A stretch of DNA of 64,000 nt from Candidatus Zhuqueibacterota bacterium (GCA_030950365.1 JAUZRQ010000077.1:1-64000); one strand, 5' to 3'. Positions 28,126 to 38,543 are shown, counted from the stretch's first letter. A program made the numbers and translations. The notes: generated by a model not told the origin, from the letters alone.

Positions 28126-29221
28126 AAACTACTTTCCACTACAACAAGGCTGCCTTCGTGCGGTCGTTCATGGAGGATACGGATAAACAGGGGGACTTGT
28201 TTGGCAATCGGAAACAACAGACGGGCTCTATAGGTTGCGAGCGCAATTGGGGTTTCTCCATTCTTCATATATCAGCCATAATGGTGAAAATATTGGCAAA
28301 ATGCTTTGAGGAGTTGCATGGGAACCTCCATGTGCAAGCCATATTTATCTTTAGAATCGATATTTTGATGAATGAAAGGTTTTTGCAAATTTTTTTGACA
28401 GTGATGATTTCCGCCATTAAACAAATAATATGAATGACCACCTGGAAAACTTGATTCATTGTTTTTCAAGAATTTACAAAGAATTGCGATTTCATATTCT
28501 TCTGAAGCATGCAAATTTCGTGCTAAAATTTTCAACTGGTCATTCGCATAATTAGTTAAAATATTCTTGACTATAGCAAAAGGAATACATAATTTCGGTT
28601 AATTCTAGTAGCCTATTATAGCGGTTCTGTCACTGCCCGCTCTGTCCCGTGATGATTCCGTGGACTAAAAATGCTAACGCACTATCATGCTGCGTGAAAA
28701 TGCTTTGCTGACTTTAGCAGACAAACGTTTCAATAAACTCTTTGCAATCGAGCAATAGCGTTGCAAATGGTCACCCATGAAATATGCATATGCTCTTGTT
28801 TTTCGATAGTGAATTTCATCTTTAAATTTGAAAGGAATATGTCTCATTTCAATAGTATTTAATGTTTTCAACAACTCAAGCAATATCCCATAGTAAGTAC
28901 GATCGACCCCAAAAATCATAAGGGGATAAAGTTTGTTTATCTAAAACGTCAATGAGGTCATCTTTTTGAAAGCTGCGGTGGTTCCCGAAATGTGATTGAT
29001 CGGCTGAGCTTGGACACAACATACCTGCAAGAATAGCGTTAAGTTGAACCCGCTTGAAAAAATCGACTACCTCACGCAGTCCATCCCACTATTTGACAAT
29101 CGATGTTTTTATAGTATGCTAACGAGGTTCTTAAGCTAATATACCTCAGTATCACTTTTGGAAATTTCCAAACGATTGAAATGTTATATTCAAAACAAAC
29201 TTCAACCAATACACATTGCCA
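28126..29221. other. AT-rich 1.1-kb intergenic region with ORF remnants
   Basis: Minus-strand frames at about 28272-28535 and 28674-28919, and a 57-codon frame at about 28096-28257, have fairly protein-like composition. None has a good ribosome site or recognisable family. They may be fragments of one decayed minus-strand gene, or chance in AT-rich DNA. Confidence 0.4.
29093..29120 (+). promoter_or_regulatory. Candidate sigma-70-type promoter for the two-component genes
   Basis: TTGACA (29093-29098), a 16-bp spacer and TATGCT (29115-29120) lie about 100 bp before the histidine kinase start. Confidence 0.45.
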
Positions 29222-31186
29222 ATGAATTTAAAAGACCAAATCATGTTTTTTCGGCTTTTAGCCCGACGGCGATCAAGTAGCCAATCGTATAAAAGCCCTC
29301 GACAGGACGAAACAACTATTCAGCCCTCCATTTTATCCGAGCAATTGCTCAAAAATCTGAACGATATTATTTACATTGTTCAATATCAAAAAGAAACCGT
29401 CATGGGTGGGAGAATTAAATTTCTTACCAAACATCAAATTAAAGAGATTACCGGTTTTTCTGCAGAAGATTTCGAAAACGATCCTTTCCTGTGGGAACGG
29501 ATCATTCATCCGGACGATATAGGGGTGGTACTTGAGCATACGCTCGAAATCATTGCCAATCACAAAGCCGGTATTCGTACTTATCGTTTACAGCACAAAA
29601 CGACTGGCCGCTGGATTTGGATAGAAGATAAAATCGTACCGAATGTTAATGAACAGGGCGAAATTACAGCCTTTCTTGGCATAGCTCGCGACATTACCGA
29701 ACAAAAGCAAAAAGAAGAACTTTATGTTCAAATTGCAAATAATATCTCTTCCCTCACCGGCAATGATTTTTTTAAATCGTTTGTTCGTTTTTTTAGCAAT
29801 CATTTTGCACTGTATTGTGCGCTGCTTTTGGAGTTCACGGACTACCAAGAAAAATCGATCCGACCGATCGCAATTTTTTGGGACAATCAATGGTTATCCC
29901 ATCTGGATTACTCCTTAGAGCATTCACCAGCTCGGCTTGCTTTGCAATCGGGAATGGTTATTTACACACAAGGAATCCAACAGTTTTTTCCCAAAGATCG
30001 TTTCCTCGCGGGCCATGGCATTGACAGTTTTGCGGCCATCACGTTAAAAGATGCTCAACATAACATTATCGGCCTACTTATTGGCATGGATCGCAAACCT
30101 ATCAAAGATCCGGCCGGCATCGAACATTTCTTGAAAATCTTCTCGGGCCGTTTAAGTGCTGAAATGATTCGGAAACGGACTGAAGAAGCACTACATGGTA
30201 GCGAGAAACGCCTACGCGCCATTTTTGAAAATGCACAAAATGCCATCTTGCTCCTCAATGATGAAGGTCTGATCCTTGACGCGAATCCGGCAGCATCCAA
30301 ATTGACGGGACACGAATTGTTTGAACTACGCCAACAAAACATCCAGCAATGGGTTCCACCGCCGGATTTGCGGTTTTTCAAGCGAGGTTGGAAACTATTC
30401 AAACAAAACGGCTATGCCCAAGGGAGTCTTACTTTAAATTTAAAAAATAACGAACCTCTGGTTGTGGAATACAAAGCCATTGCCGAAATCATCCCGGGGA
30501 TTCATTTGGTGTTGGTAGGGGATGTCACTGAACGAAATCTTCAAGAAAAAGCGATTCTGGAATTTACCGATCGTGAGAGGATAAACATCGGTAGGGAAAT
30601 TCATGATGGTCTGGGCCAATATTTAACTGGAATGGAACTTTTGGCCAAAGCTTTGGCCAAAAAGCTGGAACGAAAAGGCCTGATGGAGGAACAAAAAAAT
30701 GCCACGGAGTTGCTGGCATTAGCTGAAAAGGTTTCACATCAAGTTTCGATCATCGCAAGCGGATTGCCAGAGGCATTGATTGAAAGTACAGATATTCATC
30801 AAATATTTTCAGATTATTCCAAATTTATTGAAGATACTTTTCATGTAAAGTGCGACTTCACCTGTACAGAACCTTTTGTTATTAAAAATACGTTGTTGAT
30901 CACACAATTGTTCCGTATTGCGCAGGAAGCCATACACAATGCGATCAAACATGGACAAGCAAACCAAATTAGTATAGAATTAAAAAGAAAAAATGGAAAT
31001 TATTTACTAGAAATTAGTGATGATGGGGTGGGAATTCCTTCCAATATCGAGGAAGCGATGGGGGTTGGCATACGCAGCATGATATACCGTGCAAGAACGC
31101 TCCACGGCACTATCAATTTTCTTAAAAATACATCTGGAGGAACGCTCATTCAGTGTACCTTTCCTCCTAAAATATTAAACCATTAA
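29222..31186 (+). CDS. PAS-GAF-PAS NarL-type sensor histidine kinase
   Basis: About 654 residues, soluble, without transmembrane segments. A PAS/PAC domain lies at about 45-160 (EITGFSAEDFENDPFLWERI; GRWIWIEDKI), a GAF-like region at 165-325 and a second PAS at 335-445. A HisKA_3 dimerisation domain follows, with phosphorylation site His in GREIHDGLGQYL (near residue 460), then an HATPase with IAQEAIHNAIKHG and ISDDGVGIP. No ribosome site is evident; ATG 29222 is taken over the TTG two codons earlier. The adjacent gene is its likely cognate NarL-type regulator. The signal is cytoplasmic and unknown. Confidence 0.88.
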   Translation: MNLKDQIMFFRLLARRRSSSQSYKSPRQDETTIQPSILSEQLLKNLNDIIYIVQYQKETVMGGRIKFLTKHQIKEITGFSAEDFENDPFLWERIIHPDDIGVVLEHTLEIIANHKAGIRTYRLQHKTTGRWIWIEDKIVPNVNEQGEITAFLGIARDITEQKQKEELYVQIANNISSLTGNDFFKSFVRFFSNHFALYCALLLEFTDYQEKSIRPIAIFWDNQWLSHLDYSLEHSPARLALQSGMVIYTQGIQQFFPKDRFLAGHGIDSFAAITLKDAQHNIIGLLIGMDRKPIKDPAGIEHFLKIFSGRLSAEMIRKRTEEALHGSEKRLRAIFENAQNAILLLNDEGLILDANPAASKLTGHELFELRQQNIQQWVPPPDLRFFKRGWKLFKQNGYAQGSLTLNLKNNEPLVVEYKAIAEIIPGIHLVLVGDVTERNLQEKAILEFTDRERINIGREIHDGLGQYLTGMELLAKALAKKLERKGLMEEQKNATELLALAEKVSHQVSIIASGLPEALIESTDIHQIFSDYSKFIEDTFHVKCDFTCTEPFVIKNTLLITQLFRIAQEAIHNAIKHGQANQISIELKRKNGNYLLEISDDGVGIPSNIEEAMGVGIRSMIYRARTLHGTINFLKNTSGGTLIQCTFPPKILNH

Positions 31187-31235
31187 TTCATGTACTCATT
31201 GCACTTTCAAGAAAGCTGTAACTGAGTTGGGAAAA

Positions 31236-31889
31236 ATGCAAACCTCAGCACGTATTTTGGTTATCGATGACCATCCCATAGTCCGTTTTGGACTCCAGGA
31301 ATTGCTTAGTCAGGAAATTCGGATGGCATCTTACCACGAAGCATCCGGTGTTGACGATGCACGGCAACTTCTTGAAACACAACAGTTCGATCTAATTATC
31401 CTCGACCTTTCTTTAAAAAAAGGTAGCGCTCTGGATTTTATTAAGTTCATCCGCAAACACTACGGGAATATCCCGGTGCTGGTGCTTAGTATGTATAACG
31501 AAATCTACTATGCCGAACGAGCACTTCGTGTCGGAGCCAATGGTTACATTATGAAAGAAGTGATAACAACGCATCTTATGGACGCGATTCATACAGTAAT
31601 GAGTGGAGAAATCTATCTTAGTGAGCGCATGAAAAAGAAACTTCTTAAATCATTTTCGGGACAACCCGCCAGGGAAAAAGGAAATTTTATAGCGCAACTG
31701 ACGGACCGTGAACTGGAAGTTTATCAATTAATTGGTCAGGGACTGACCACCCGGGAAATTGCGGAAAAACTCTTTCTCAGCATAAAAACGATCGAAACAT
31801 ACAAAGATAATATTAAGAAAAAACTCAAGCTCAGCAACTCTAACGAATTGTTCAAACACGCTGCACACTGGCACTTCAAAAATATTTGA
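31236..31889 (+). CDS. NarL/FixJ-family response regulator
   Basis: 217 residues. The receiver has IDDHPIVRFG, Asp57 in IILDLSLKKG, and Lys in GYIMKE. A LuxR-type helix-turn-helix lies at about 150-212 (LTDRELEVYQLIGQGLTTRE, then IAEKLFLSIKTIETYKDNI). GGGA lies just before ATG 31236; the TTG at 31227 is an alternative. It follows the kinase by 49 bp and is the expected transcriptional output of that pair. Targets unknown. Confidence 0.92.
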   Translation: MQTSARILVIDDHPIVRFGLQELLSQEIRMASYHEASGVDDARQLLETQQFDLIILDLSLKKGSALDFIKFIRKHYGNIPVLVLSMYNEIYYAERALRVGANGYIMKEVITTHLMDAIHTVMSGEIYLSERMKKKLLKSFSGQPAREKGNFIAQLTDRELEVYQLIGQGLTTREIAEKLFLSIKTIETYKDNIKKKLKLSNSNELFKHAAHWHFKNI

Positions 31890-32347
31890 CGGTATCCGTT
31901 TAGTAAACAAGGTGTTGTTTTTCATGGGACATTTCGCATGCGCGGTTTTAAAGCAAGACATCAAACCGACTTTTGTCCAGATGACTGAAGCAAACTTATC
32001 ACGGAGCCAGACGATCGGTTCGTCCCCACGCCTGAATTCATGGTCAAAAAATTCAACGCTGTGATCCTGGGAAGTGACGTGTGCCACCCTGGACTGGAGA
32101 AGACTCCGTTGTTCATTGCTGGCCAACCTAAACACATAAACATAAAATGAGAAAGGCGCATCCGCAGGCAACCTCCTTTATGACCACTGCCAGCACCTGT
32201 AGAAAGCCCTGGGCCCCTACCGACCTGGAACATCATATGAAAGGAGCAATGGCCAATATTCCTATCGGATAAGCGGATTTTTCCGCAAGATCTGCTTCTC
32301 CAGCGATGACTTCATTGAATAATAATCGGAGCCATCTTTGTTTCTGC
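31890..32347. other. Convergent intergenic region, no supported gene
   Basis: A minus-strand frame at about 31728-32171 has a protein-like stretch (FSFYVYVFRLASNEQRSLL) but overlaps the regulator antisense and has no clear start. It may be a gene remnant. Confidence 0.4.
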
Positions 32348-32815
32348 TTATACACTCGCTCCTCTCGTTCGCCAGATCAAATCTTTGTAATCAAACGCAA
32401 AATTTGGCTTTTCGTTTTCGATATCCACCCAGCGGCATTCGCCCTCGAGAGAACCTTTAAGCTGGCCGGCGATCGGCCGGGCCGCATAGACGATTTCCAC
32501 GCTGCGGATGGCCGTGCCTGCGCGTCGACCGGACAACACCCCCAGAATCCCGGTCACTTCAATTTCAAGACCGGTTTCTTCTCGCGTTTCCCGTTTCACC
32601 GCTTCGATGGTGGTTTCGTGCATGCGCATAAAGCCACCGGGTAGTGACCAGCCTTTACCATCCACACGATCGATCAGCAGCACTTTTCCATTGTACCGCA
32701 CCACCACTGAAACCGTGGCAAACGGCGGCAACTGCCCGACTGTAAAAATGTAAAGCACGCGCTGGAAAAGAACCACCAACAAGCGCAGGAACAGAAAGAG
32801 CCATTTCTTTGCCAA
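32348..32815 (-). CDS. Nudix hydrolase with an N-terminal hydrophobic segment
   Basis: 155 residues. The Nudix box is complete: GGFMRMHETTIEAVKRETRE followed by ETGLEI, fitting GX5EX7REUXEEXGU, so it hydrolyses a nucleoside diphosphate linked to X. The first 25 residues (WLFLFLRLLVVLFQRVLYI) are hydrophobic and may tether it to the membrane. The TTG at 32815 is preceded by AGGAGGGAGA, a near-perfect ribosome site, and is preferred to the upstream TTG at 32857. It is downstream of the 2H phosphoesterase gene on the same strand, 47 bp away, so co-transcription is likely. Substrate not predictable. Confidence 0.85.
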   Translation of the reverse strand: MAKKWLFLFLRLLVVLFQRVLYIFTVGQLPPFATVSVVVRYNGKVLLIDRVDGKGWSLPGGFMRMHETTIEAVKRETREETGLEIEVTGILGVLSGRRAGTAIRSVEIVYAARPIAGQLKGSLEGECRWVDIENEKPNFAFDYKDLIWRTRGASV

Positions 32816-32862
32816 CGTTCTCCCTCCTGCTCTATGAATTGGATCCGGGATTTCCAAACCAC

Positions 32863-33402
32863 TTAAAATGGAATGACCCGATCGACGCGGAACACGTCGT
32901 CAGGGGGATCGTTGCGCCAGATAAGCGCAATAGATTGCACACGAAATCGCAATTCACGCCAATCCCGTTGCAGCGCTTGCAGCACATCCTGCAACCGCGA
33001 ACGCCGCGACACCTGCCCGATGCTCAAATGCGGCACAAAGCCGCCCGGAAACTTGCGCGTTTCATCGCATTCCGGCACCGCCTGCCAGAGTCGCTCCTGC
33101 AGCGCTGCCACCGCTTCCGCCGGCTCGGGTGCCAACCAGAGGGTAAAACGCTCCCGGCCATGCTTGAAATACCGAATGTCCGATAGCTGCAGCTCGAACG
33201 GCTCAAAGGATCGCAGCCGCCCTTGGAATTGTTCGGTGACGCGATCGAATTGCACGACTGGCAGGAACGGGTAGAGCAACGTGATGTGCGGCATCCACCG
33301 CCGCAGATTGCGGTCATATGCCCGGCGAATTCGTTGAATCGGCTCCCAGATGGTTTCCGGCGGTAGGATCACCACGGCGGTTTTATGGGTTTTGTTAGGC
33401 AT
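32863..33402 (-). CDS. 2H phosphoesterase (2'-5' RNA ligase / ThpR-like)
   Basis: 179 residues. Both HxT/S signature motifs are present: PHITLLYPF near residue 38 and PHLSIGQ near residue 124, about 85 residues apart as in the LigT/2H family. Members hydrolyse 2',3'-cyclic phosphates or join RNA ends with 2'-5' bonds. This one is closest in layout to the short bacterial 2'-5' RNA ligase-like proteins, although the second motif carries Ser rather than Thr. Its pairing with a Nudix enzyme suggests nucleotide or RNA end processing; that is inference. Confidence 0.8.
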   Translation of the reverse strand: MPNKTHKTAVVILPPETIWEPIQRIRRAYDRNLRRWMPHITLLYPFLPVVQFDRVTEQFQGRLRSFEPFELQLSDIRYFKHGRERFTLWLAPEPAEAVAALQERLWQAVPECDETRKFPGGFVPHLSIGQVSRRSRLQDVLQALQRDWRELRFRVQSIALIWRNDPPDDVFRVDRVIPF

Positions 33403-33794
33403 TTTGCAAATCTTTCTTTATCGCCTCTCTATTCGAGAACTTCGTTTACCCGGCTACAGAAATACAACTATGTGTTGCTCATGAAGGAAAATGACTATTC
33501 AGTCTGTCACCACTATAAGTTGGCAATTTTTAATTCCGAATGCAATATATTCTGCTCGACAACGAGGGCATCGAATGTTACATTAATTTAATTAGCATAT
33601 TCTATCAATTTATTTTAATTTGTTAATAATGATACTAGTACAGTTTTTGCTAAACGTGCTTTCTCCAAGCCGGTTTGAACAACAGCTCCGAAAAGTTTCC
33701 ATCTGTTCATAGCAGGCCTCTCCATAACACCAATCCACTGGTGTCTAAAGTGATCCAATCAACGCCTTTTCATAAACTTATACAGGAGGTTGTC
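33403..33794. other. AT-rich divergent intergenic region
   Basis: Strongly AT-rich around 33590-33650, the likely promoter zone for the secreted protein at 33795. The frame upstream to 33675 is open but precedes the signal peptide and is not called. Confidence 0.5.
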
Positions 33795-34943
33795 ATGCGT
33801 ACGTGGCTACGGGGATTTATAGTTGCATTTGGGCTGGCTGCAATTTCCGGAACGGCTTTCGCACAGTTCCAGCTCACTCTAAATTTTCAGAATATGAATC
33901 CGCATTTGAACCAGGCATTTCATTTGCGGGTCGTTAATCAAGCCTCAGGCCTGGAGGTCGGTCGCTATACTATCGGCGCCTTGAGCGATGCGAATTTCAC
34001 CATTGAAATGTTAGTATTGCTGCAAGATGAAAGTTACTGGATCGATTTCTATGCCGATCTTAATCAGAATGGCCAATATGATGCGCCACCTCTGGATCAC
34101 GCCTGGCGCATGGAGCTCAACAACGCCGCCAGCGATACCGCGCTGACGTTCAGTCACAACACCAGCTTTACCGACATCCAGTGGCCCGGCGATATCGATC
34201 CTTACCAATTCACGGGCGAGTGGAGCGGCACCTGGAAAAACCTCACGTACCAGACCACCGGACCGATTTTCGGCACGATTACCTTTGATACCGACAGCAT
34301 GAAAGTTAGCGGCGAATTCAAGACCACGGGCGCGTTCGGGAATCCGGATACCACGGTGTTCGCTTTCGAGGGCAAAATCGATTCAACCTCCGGCGATACA
34401 ATGAGGGTACAGCTTCCCGCGCCCTGGACCGGATCGATTGCGCTATTTAATGGCACTATCTCCGGTACCATTACGGATCCGTATCTGTTCGGCACCGGAC
34501 TCTCCATGACTTTCACAGGAAACTTCGGCCTGGCGCAGACCATCTTTCGCTATAGAATGAGTGGCACGTTTCAGGCCGATGGCATCGTGGTAATGAGCCA
34601 TCCTGACATTCCCACCGGGATCGTTTCGCCTGTTGCTGCATCGCAGCCAGAGGATTTTGCCATTTTGCAAAATTATCCCAATCCCTTCAATCCGGAAACC
34701 CGCATCCGGCTGCAGTTGAAATCACAGGCGCACGTGGTGGTGGCCATTTATGATGTACGGGGAGGCCTGGTACGGCAATATGCACCGGGGGCGGTGCCGG
34801 CTGGCGTTTATGAAATTGCCTGGGATGCACGCGATTCGCGCGGACTTCAGGTACCCGGTGGTATGTATCTGGCCAGAGTAACGATTGCTCCGGCCGATCA
34901 ACCAGCCAAAACGCAAACATTGAAAATGCTGCTTTTGAAATAA
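33795..34943 (+). CDS. Secreted protein with a Por/FlgD-type C-terminal sorting domain
   Basis: 382 residues. AGGAGGT lies 4 nt before ATG 33795, and residues 1-23 form a signal peptide (RGFIVAFGLAAISGTAFA). The mature part begins with a beta-rich domain (about 25-140, aromatic- and Asp-rich, with DLNQNGQYD resembling a calcium loop). A second beta domain (about 150-290) with repeated GTITFDTD and GTISGTITDP strands follows. The C-terminus carries the full sorting signature NYPNPFNPETRIRLQL, VVVAIYDVRGGLVR, PGGMYLARV. Known role of that tail: export by the type IX system, or surface attachment, in FCB bacteria. Activity of the mature region is not recognised. Confidence 0.85.
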   Translation: MRTWLRGFIVAFGLAAISGTAFAQFQLTLNFQNMNPHLNQAFHLRVVNQASGLEVGRYTIGALSDANFTIEMLVLLQDESYWIDFYADLNQNGQYDAPPLDHAWRMELNNAASDTALTFSHNTSFTDIQWPGDIDPYQFTGEWSGTWKNLTYQTTGPIFGTITFDTDSMKVSGEFKTTGAFGNPDTTVFAFEGKIDSTSGDTMRVQLPAPWTGSIALFNGTISGTITDPYLFGTGLSMTFTGNFGLAQTIFRYRMSGTFQADGIVVMSHPDIPTGIVSPVAASQPEDFAILQNYPNPFNPETRIRLQLKSQAHVVVAIYDVRGGLVRQYAPGAVPAGVYEIAWDARDSRGLQVPGGMYLARVTIAPADQPAKTQTLKMLLLK

Positions 34944-35065
34944 TTTGATTGCATACTTAGCTCAATCTTAGCAACCAGCTCCGCTAAAGCTGTCCTTCGC
35001 GAGGATCGGCCAGTTGGCGCAGATATAGCGATCTCGATGCCTGCGCCAGAGGTGTCACGGGGTTT

Positions 35066-35086
35066 GCCCCGCACCTGATGCGGGGC
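35066..35086. repeat. GC-rich hairpin
   Basis: GCCCCGC and GCGGGGC form perfect 7-bp arms around ACCTGAT. No T run follows. Confidence 0.6.
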
Positions 35087-35219
35087 TCCTCGCATTGGCA
35101 GGCTGTTGGCGGAGTTGGGTCTTTACACGCAGTCAAAGTTGATCGATTTTGCGATTTTCACAAAATTGACCTGCTTTGTCATGCCGGCCCCGGTCCCCTT
35201 GTGTAATGTGTCAGCAGGC

Positions 35220-35503
35220 GTAACGATTCAGCGAATGGTAAAAAACTCGTAAGGAAGAAAAGCGAACCTCTCGCAGTGGCGCTGAAATCGCTGAGGTTTA
35301 ATTTCAAGGATTTCGGAATCGCGAATGCATCATTTCAAAGTTTCAGGGAAACCATCCGCGTCAATCCGTGTGCATCCGTGGCTCCCCGAAAATCAGCGCC
35401 AATCTGTGAAATCTGCGGCCTTTTTGGTCGATATCCCAATTCATTCGAAATGCGTTTCATGACGATTCAAAATGGATGTAGCCGATGCGTGCTGAATCGT
35501 TAC
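35220..35503. repeat. MITE-like intergenic element, copy F, with perfect 13-bp terminal inverted repeats
   Basis: GTAACGATTCAGC (35220-35232) and its exact reverse complement GCTGAATCGTTAC (35491-35503) bound 284 bp. It includes the ATCCGCGTCAATCCGTG repeat at 35353. No intact ORF suggests a transposase. Confidence 0.7.
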
Positions 35504-35557
35504 CAACAGGCTGACGGGCGGCCGGAATCGATTTATCCCGATCGATCCGTGGAAAAA

Positions 35558-35612
35558 TATTCCGGCCTTTTTCATCCTTTCGCTATCGCAAAAGGATGAA
35601 AAAGCCGGAATA
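35558..35612. repeat. Long ATTCCGG hairpin
   Basis: TATTCCGGCC...CATCCTTT pairs with AAAGGATG...GCCGGAATA over about 24 bp with one bulge and one mismatch. The same ATTCCGG/CCGGAAT core appears in the dispersed elements. Confidence 0.7.
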
Positions 35613-35800
35613 ACAAAACATCCCATTGATATTGATCAATGCCACAAAGAGATTCATGCTATGAACTTTTCAGCTCAAACTGCACAAGGAGATGCAATTT
35701 TTTGATTTTAGCAATGACGGTCCCGCCTCATTTTTTTATGCTTTCCTGAGCTGTACTGGCTAAGCCCCTTCCAAACCTTTTCAATTTTTTAAAATTTTTG

Positions 35801-35829
35801 TTGCTTTTCAGCTATTGATTGCTTATTAT
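35801..35829 (+). promoter_or_regulatory. Candidate promoter for the 51-residue gene
   Basis: TTGCTT (35801-35806), a 17-bp spacer and TATTAT (35824-35829), about 70 bp before the start codon. Confidence 0.4.
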
Positions 35830-35897
35830 AAACGCTGTTTTGAGCGCCTAAATTAGAGAAATTAATATTTAAACCGTTTCAGGAGTAGGAGTAGCGA

Positions 35898-36053
35898 ATG
35901 GCTCAGATTATTGAAGCATTGTTTCAGAAGTACGGTATTCGTGAGGAAGCCGTCCGCAATCGTGAAGTTCGCCTTTCGACATTAAGAAATATCGTGATCA
36001 GCGAAGGCTATACGGTGGAGGTCTTTAAGGCCATCTGCAGCCTTCGGGGTTAA
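35898..36053 (+). CDS. Small 51-residue protein of unknown function
   Basis: ATG 35898 is preceded by two AGGAG repeats (35881-35892 region) and the frame ends at TAA 36053, with a strong terminator 30 bp later and a candidate promoter upstream. This complete expression unit is why the short frame is called. The product is predicted helical: MAQIIEALFQKYGIREEAVR at the N-terminus, then LSTLRNIVISEGYTVEVF. It has no signal peptide or transmembrane segment. The N-terminal half resembles nothing I can name. A small regulator or adaptor is only a guess. Confidence 0.65.
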   Translation: MAQIIEALFQKYGIREEAVRNREVRLSTLRNIVISEGYTVEVFKAICSLRG

Positions 36054-36082
36054 TTTTTTAGAGCGGTGACTTTACATAGATC

Positions 36083-36114
36083 GGCGCCGGTTCGATTGAA
36101 CCGGCGCCTTTTTT
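36083..36114. terminator. Strong rho-independent terminator
   Basis: GGCGCCGGTTC (36083-36093), loop GATT, GAACCGGCGCC (36098-36108), then six T. The perfect 11-bp stem ends the 51-residue gene and also lies just beyond the convergent lipoprotein gene. Confidence 0.9.
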
Positions 36115-36127
36115 ATTGCCAGCATGG

Positions 36128-36610
36128 TTAACTCGTTTTCTGAATGCGCTGTCGGGATGCGCGCAGCATATAGGTTTTGCCCCCATATTCCAGCCGCACC
36201 ACCACATCCACATACACCCCCGGCCCCCATTTGGGTCCATTCCGCGCGACTTTTTCGAGCCGGTATGGCGGTTGCGTTAAATCCGGATTCTCATTTAACC
36301 AGGCTTTCCATACCTGGCCTTCATAAATCACATACACCGCATCGGCATCGAGTCCTTCGGGAAGGGCTGTGGAATCGGCCGCTTGCACCGCAATGACCAC
36401 GACCAGTGGCCGGCCATCCGGGGGACTTATCGGCATGAAATCGCGCCACAGACTGCAGCTCAAAATCAGCGATTTGCCAGCAACGGTCAGCTTCTCGGGG
36501 GCCGCCTGCAGGCTTCGGATGTCGATATCCGGCGGAGCAACCGGATTCTCACTGCAGGCGCCAACCAGCAGGACCGCTGCAAGCCAGAGGGTTCGCTTCA
36601 ACTTGTGCAT
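36128..36610 (-). CDS. Small lipoprotein of unknown function
   Basis: 160 residues. ATG 36610 follows GAGGTAGCC. The signal sequence ends in a lipobox, LVGAC, giving a lipidated Cys at about residue 19 (LWLAAVLLVGACSENPVAPP). The mature protein is beta-rich with a conserved-looking EGQVWKAWLNE and a C-terminal VVVRLEYGGKTYMLRAS strand pair. Residue +2 is Ser, which in many Gram-negatives favours the outer membrane. No family recognised. It is downstream of the ybjQ-like gene in the same direction. Confidence 0.75.
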   Translation of the reverse strand: MHKLKRTLWLAAVLLVGACSENPVAPPDIDIRSLQAAPEKLTVAGKSLILSCSLWRDFMPISPPDGRPLVVVIAVQAADSTALPEGLDADAVYVIYEGQVWKAWLNENPDLTQPPYRLEKVARNGPKWGPGVYVDVVVRLEYGGKTYMLRASRQRIQKTS

Positions 36611-36670
36611 GGCTACCTCGAACAGGTTGATGTGAGATGAAGTGGCCGATGGATCCGGGCGCGGCCGCAT

Positions 36671-36982
36671 TCAAAACCGCACGGCCGTGCCGCTGGCACT
36701 GACCATCAGCATGCCTTCGCGGATGACCTCATAATCCAGGTCGATGCCAACAACAGCATCGGCGCCGAGTTCCGCGGCCTTCTGCGCCATTTCTTCCAGG
36801 GCGATCTGCCGGGCCCGGTTCAGCTCTTTCTCATAAGCCGCCGAACGTCCGCCGACGATATCGGTGATGGACGCGAAAAAATCGCGAAAGATATTGGCGC
36901 CCATGATGGCTTCGCCGGTAACGATGCCGAGATAGTCGCGAATGGTTTTGCCCTCAACCCCGGGCGTGGTGGTCATAATCAT
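36671..36982 (-). CDS. YbjQ/UPF0145-family protein
   Basis: 103 residues with the family features: [20 protein letters not shown] at the N-terminus, REL/NRAR helix ([16 protein letters not shown]), [14 protein letters not shown] and the final glycine/serine-rich SASGTAVRF strand. Members form pentameric rings; their cellular role is not settled. GGAGGAG precedes ATG 36982. Confidence 0.88.
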   Translation of the reverse strand: MIMTTTPGVEGKTIRDYLGIVTGEAIMGANIFRDFFASITDIVGGRSAAYEKELNRARQIALEEMAQKAAELGADAVVGIDLDYEVIREGMLMVSASGTAVRF

Positions 36983-37028
36983 GGTCTCCTCCGCAATTGG
37001 ATTTCAGGGTTCGATTATTAAACGGAGC

Positions 37029-38354
<1,326 letters not shown>

Positions 38355-38477
38355 TCAACGTAGAAAATTTCCTCAAATGCAGATGGTGCCTGCTCTGGCC
38401 GTTGCCTATTTTTGCAAACGCATACAATGACAAATTCAGGCTGAAAGAAGCGCTCTGCAAAGCCATGCTTATTGTTC

Positions 38478-38522
38478 AAAAAAAAACTCCGAAGTCCGGA
38501 GATACACCGAGGCTTCGGAGTC
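38478..38522 (-). terminator. Rho-independent terminator after the STAS gene
   Basis: On the minus strand ACTCCGAAG and CTTCGGAGT form the stem (38486-38494 with 38513-38521), followed by a run of nine T. It ends the secD-secF-STAS unit. Confidence 0.8.
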
Positions 38523-38543
38523 AGATGATTGCCGTCAAAACCG

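Larger units (their letters stand above)
34944..35897. other. Repeat-rich intergenic region
   Basis: About 950 bp without a gene. It holds a GC-rich hairpin (35066-35086), a 13-bp inverted-repeat-bounded element (35220-35503), a long ATTCCGG hairpin (35558-35612) and a candidate promoter (35801-35829). Confidence 0.6.

Noticed and set aside
28272-28919. Minus-strand frames in the AT-rich gap as real genes
   Set aside because: They have no family match and no convincing start; reported only as possible remnants.
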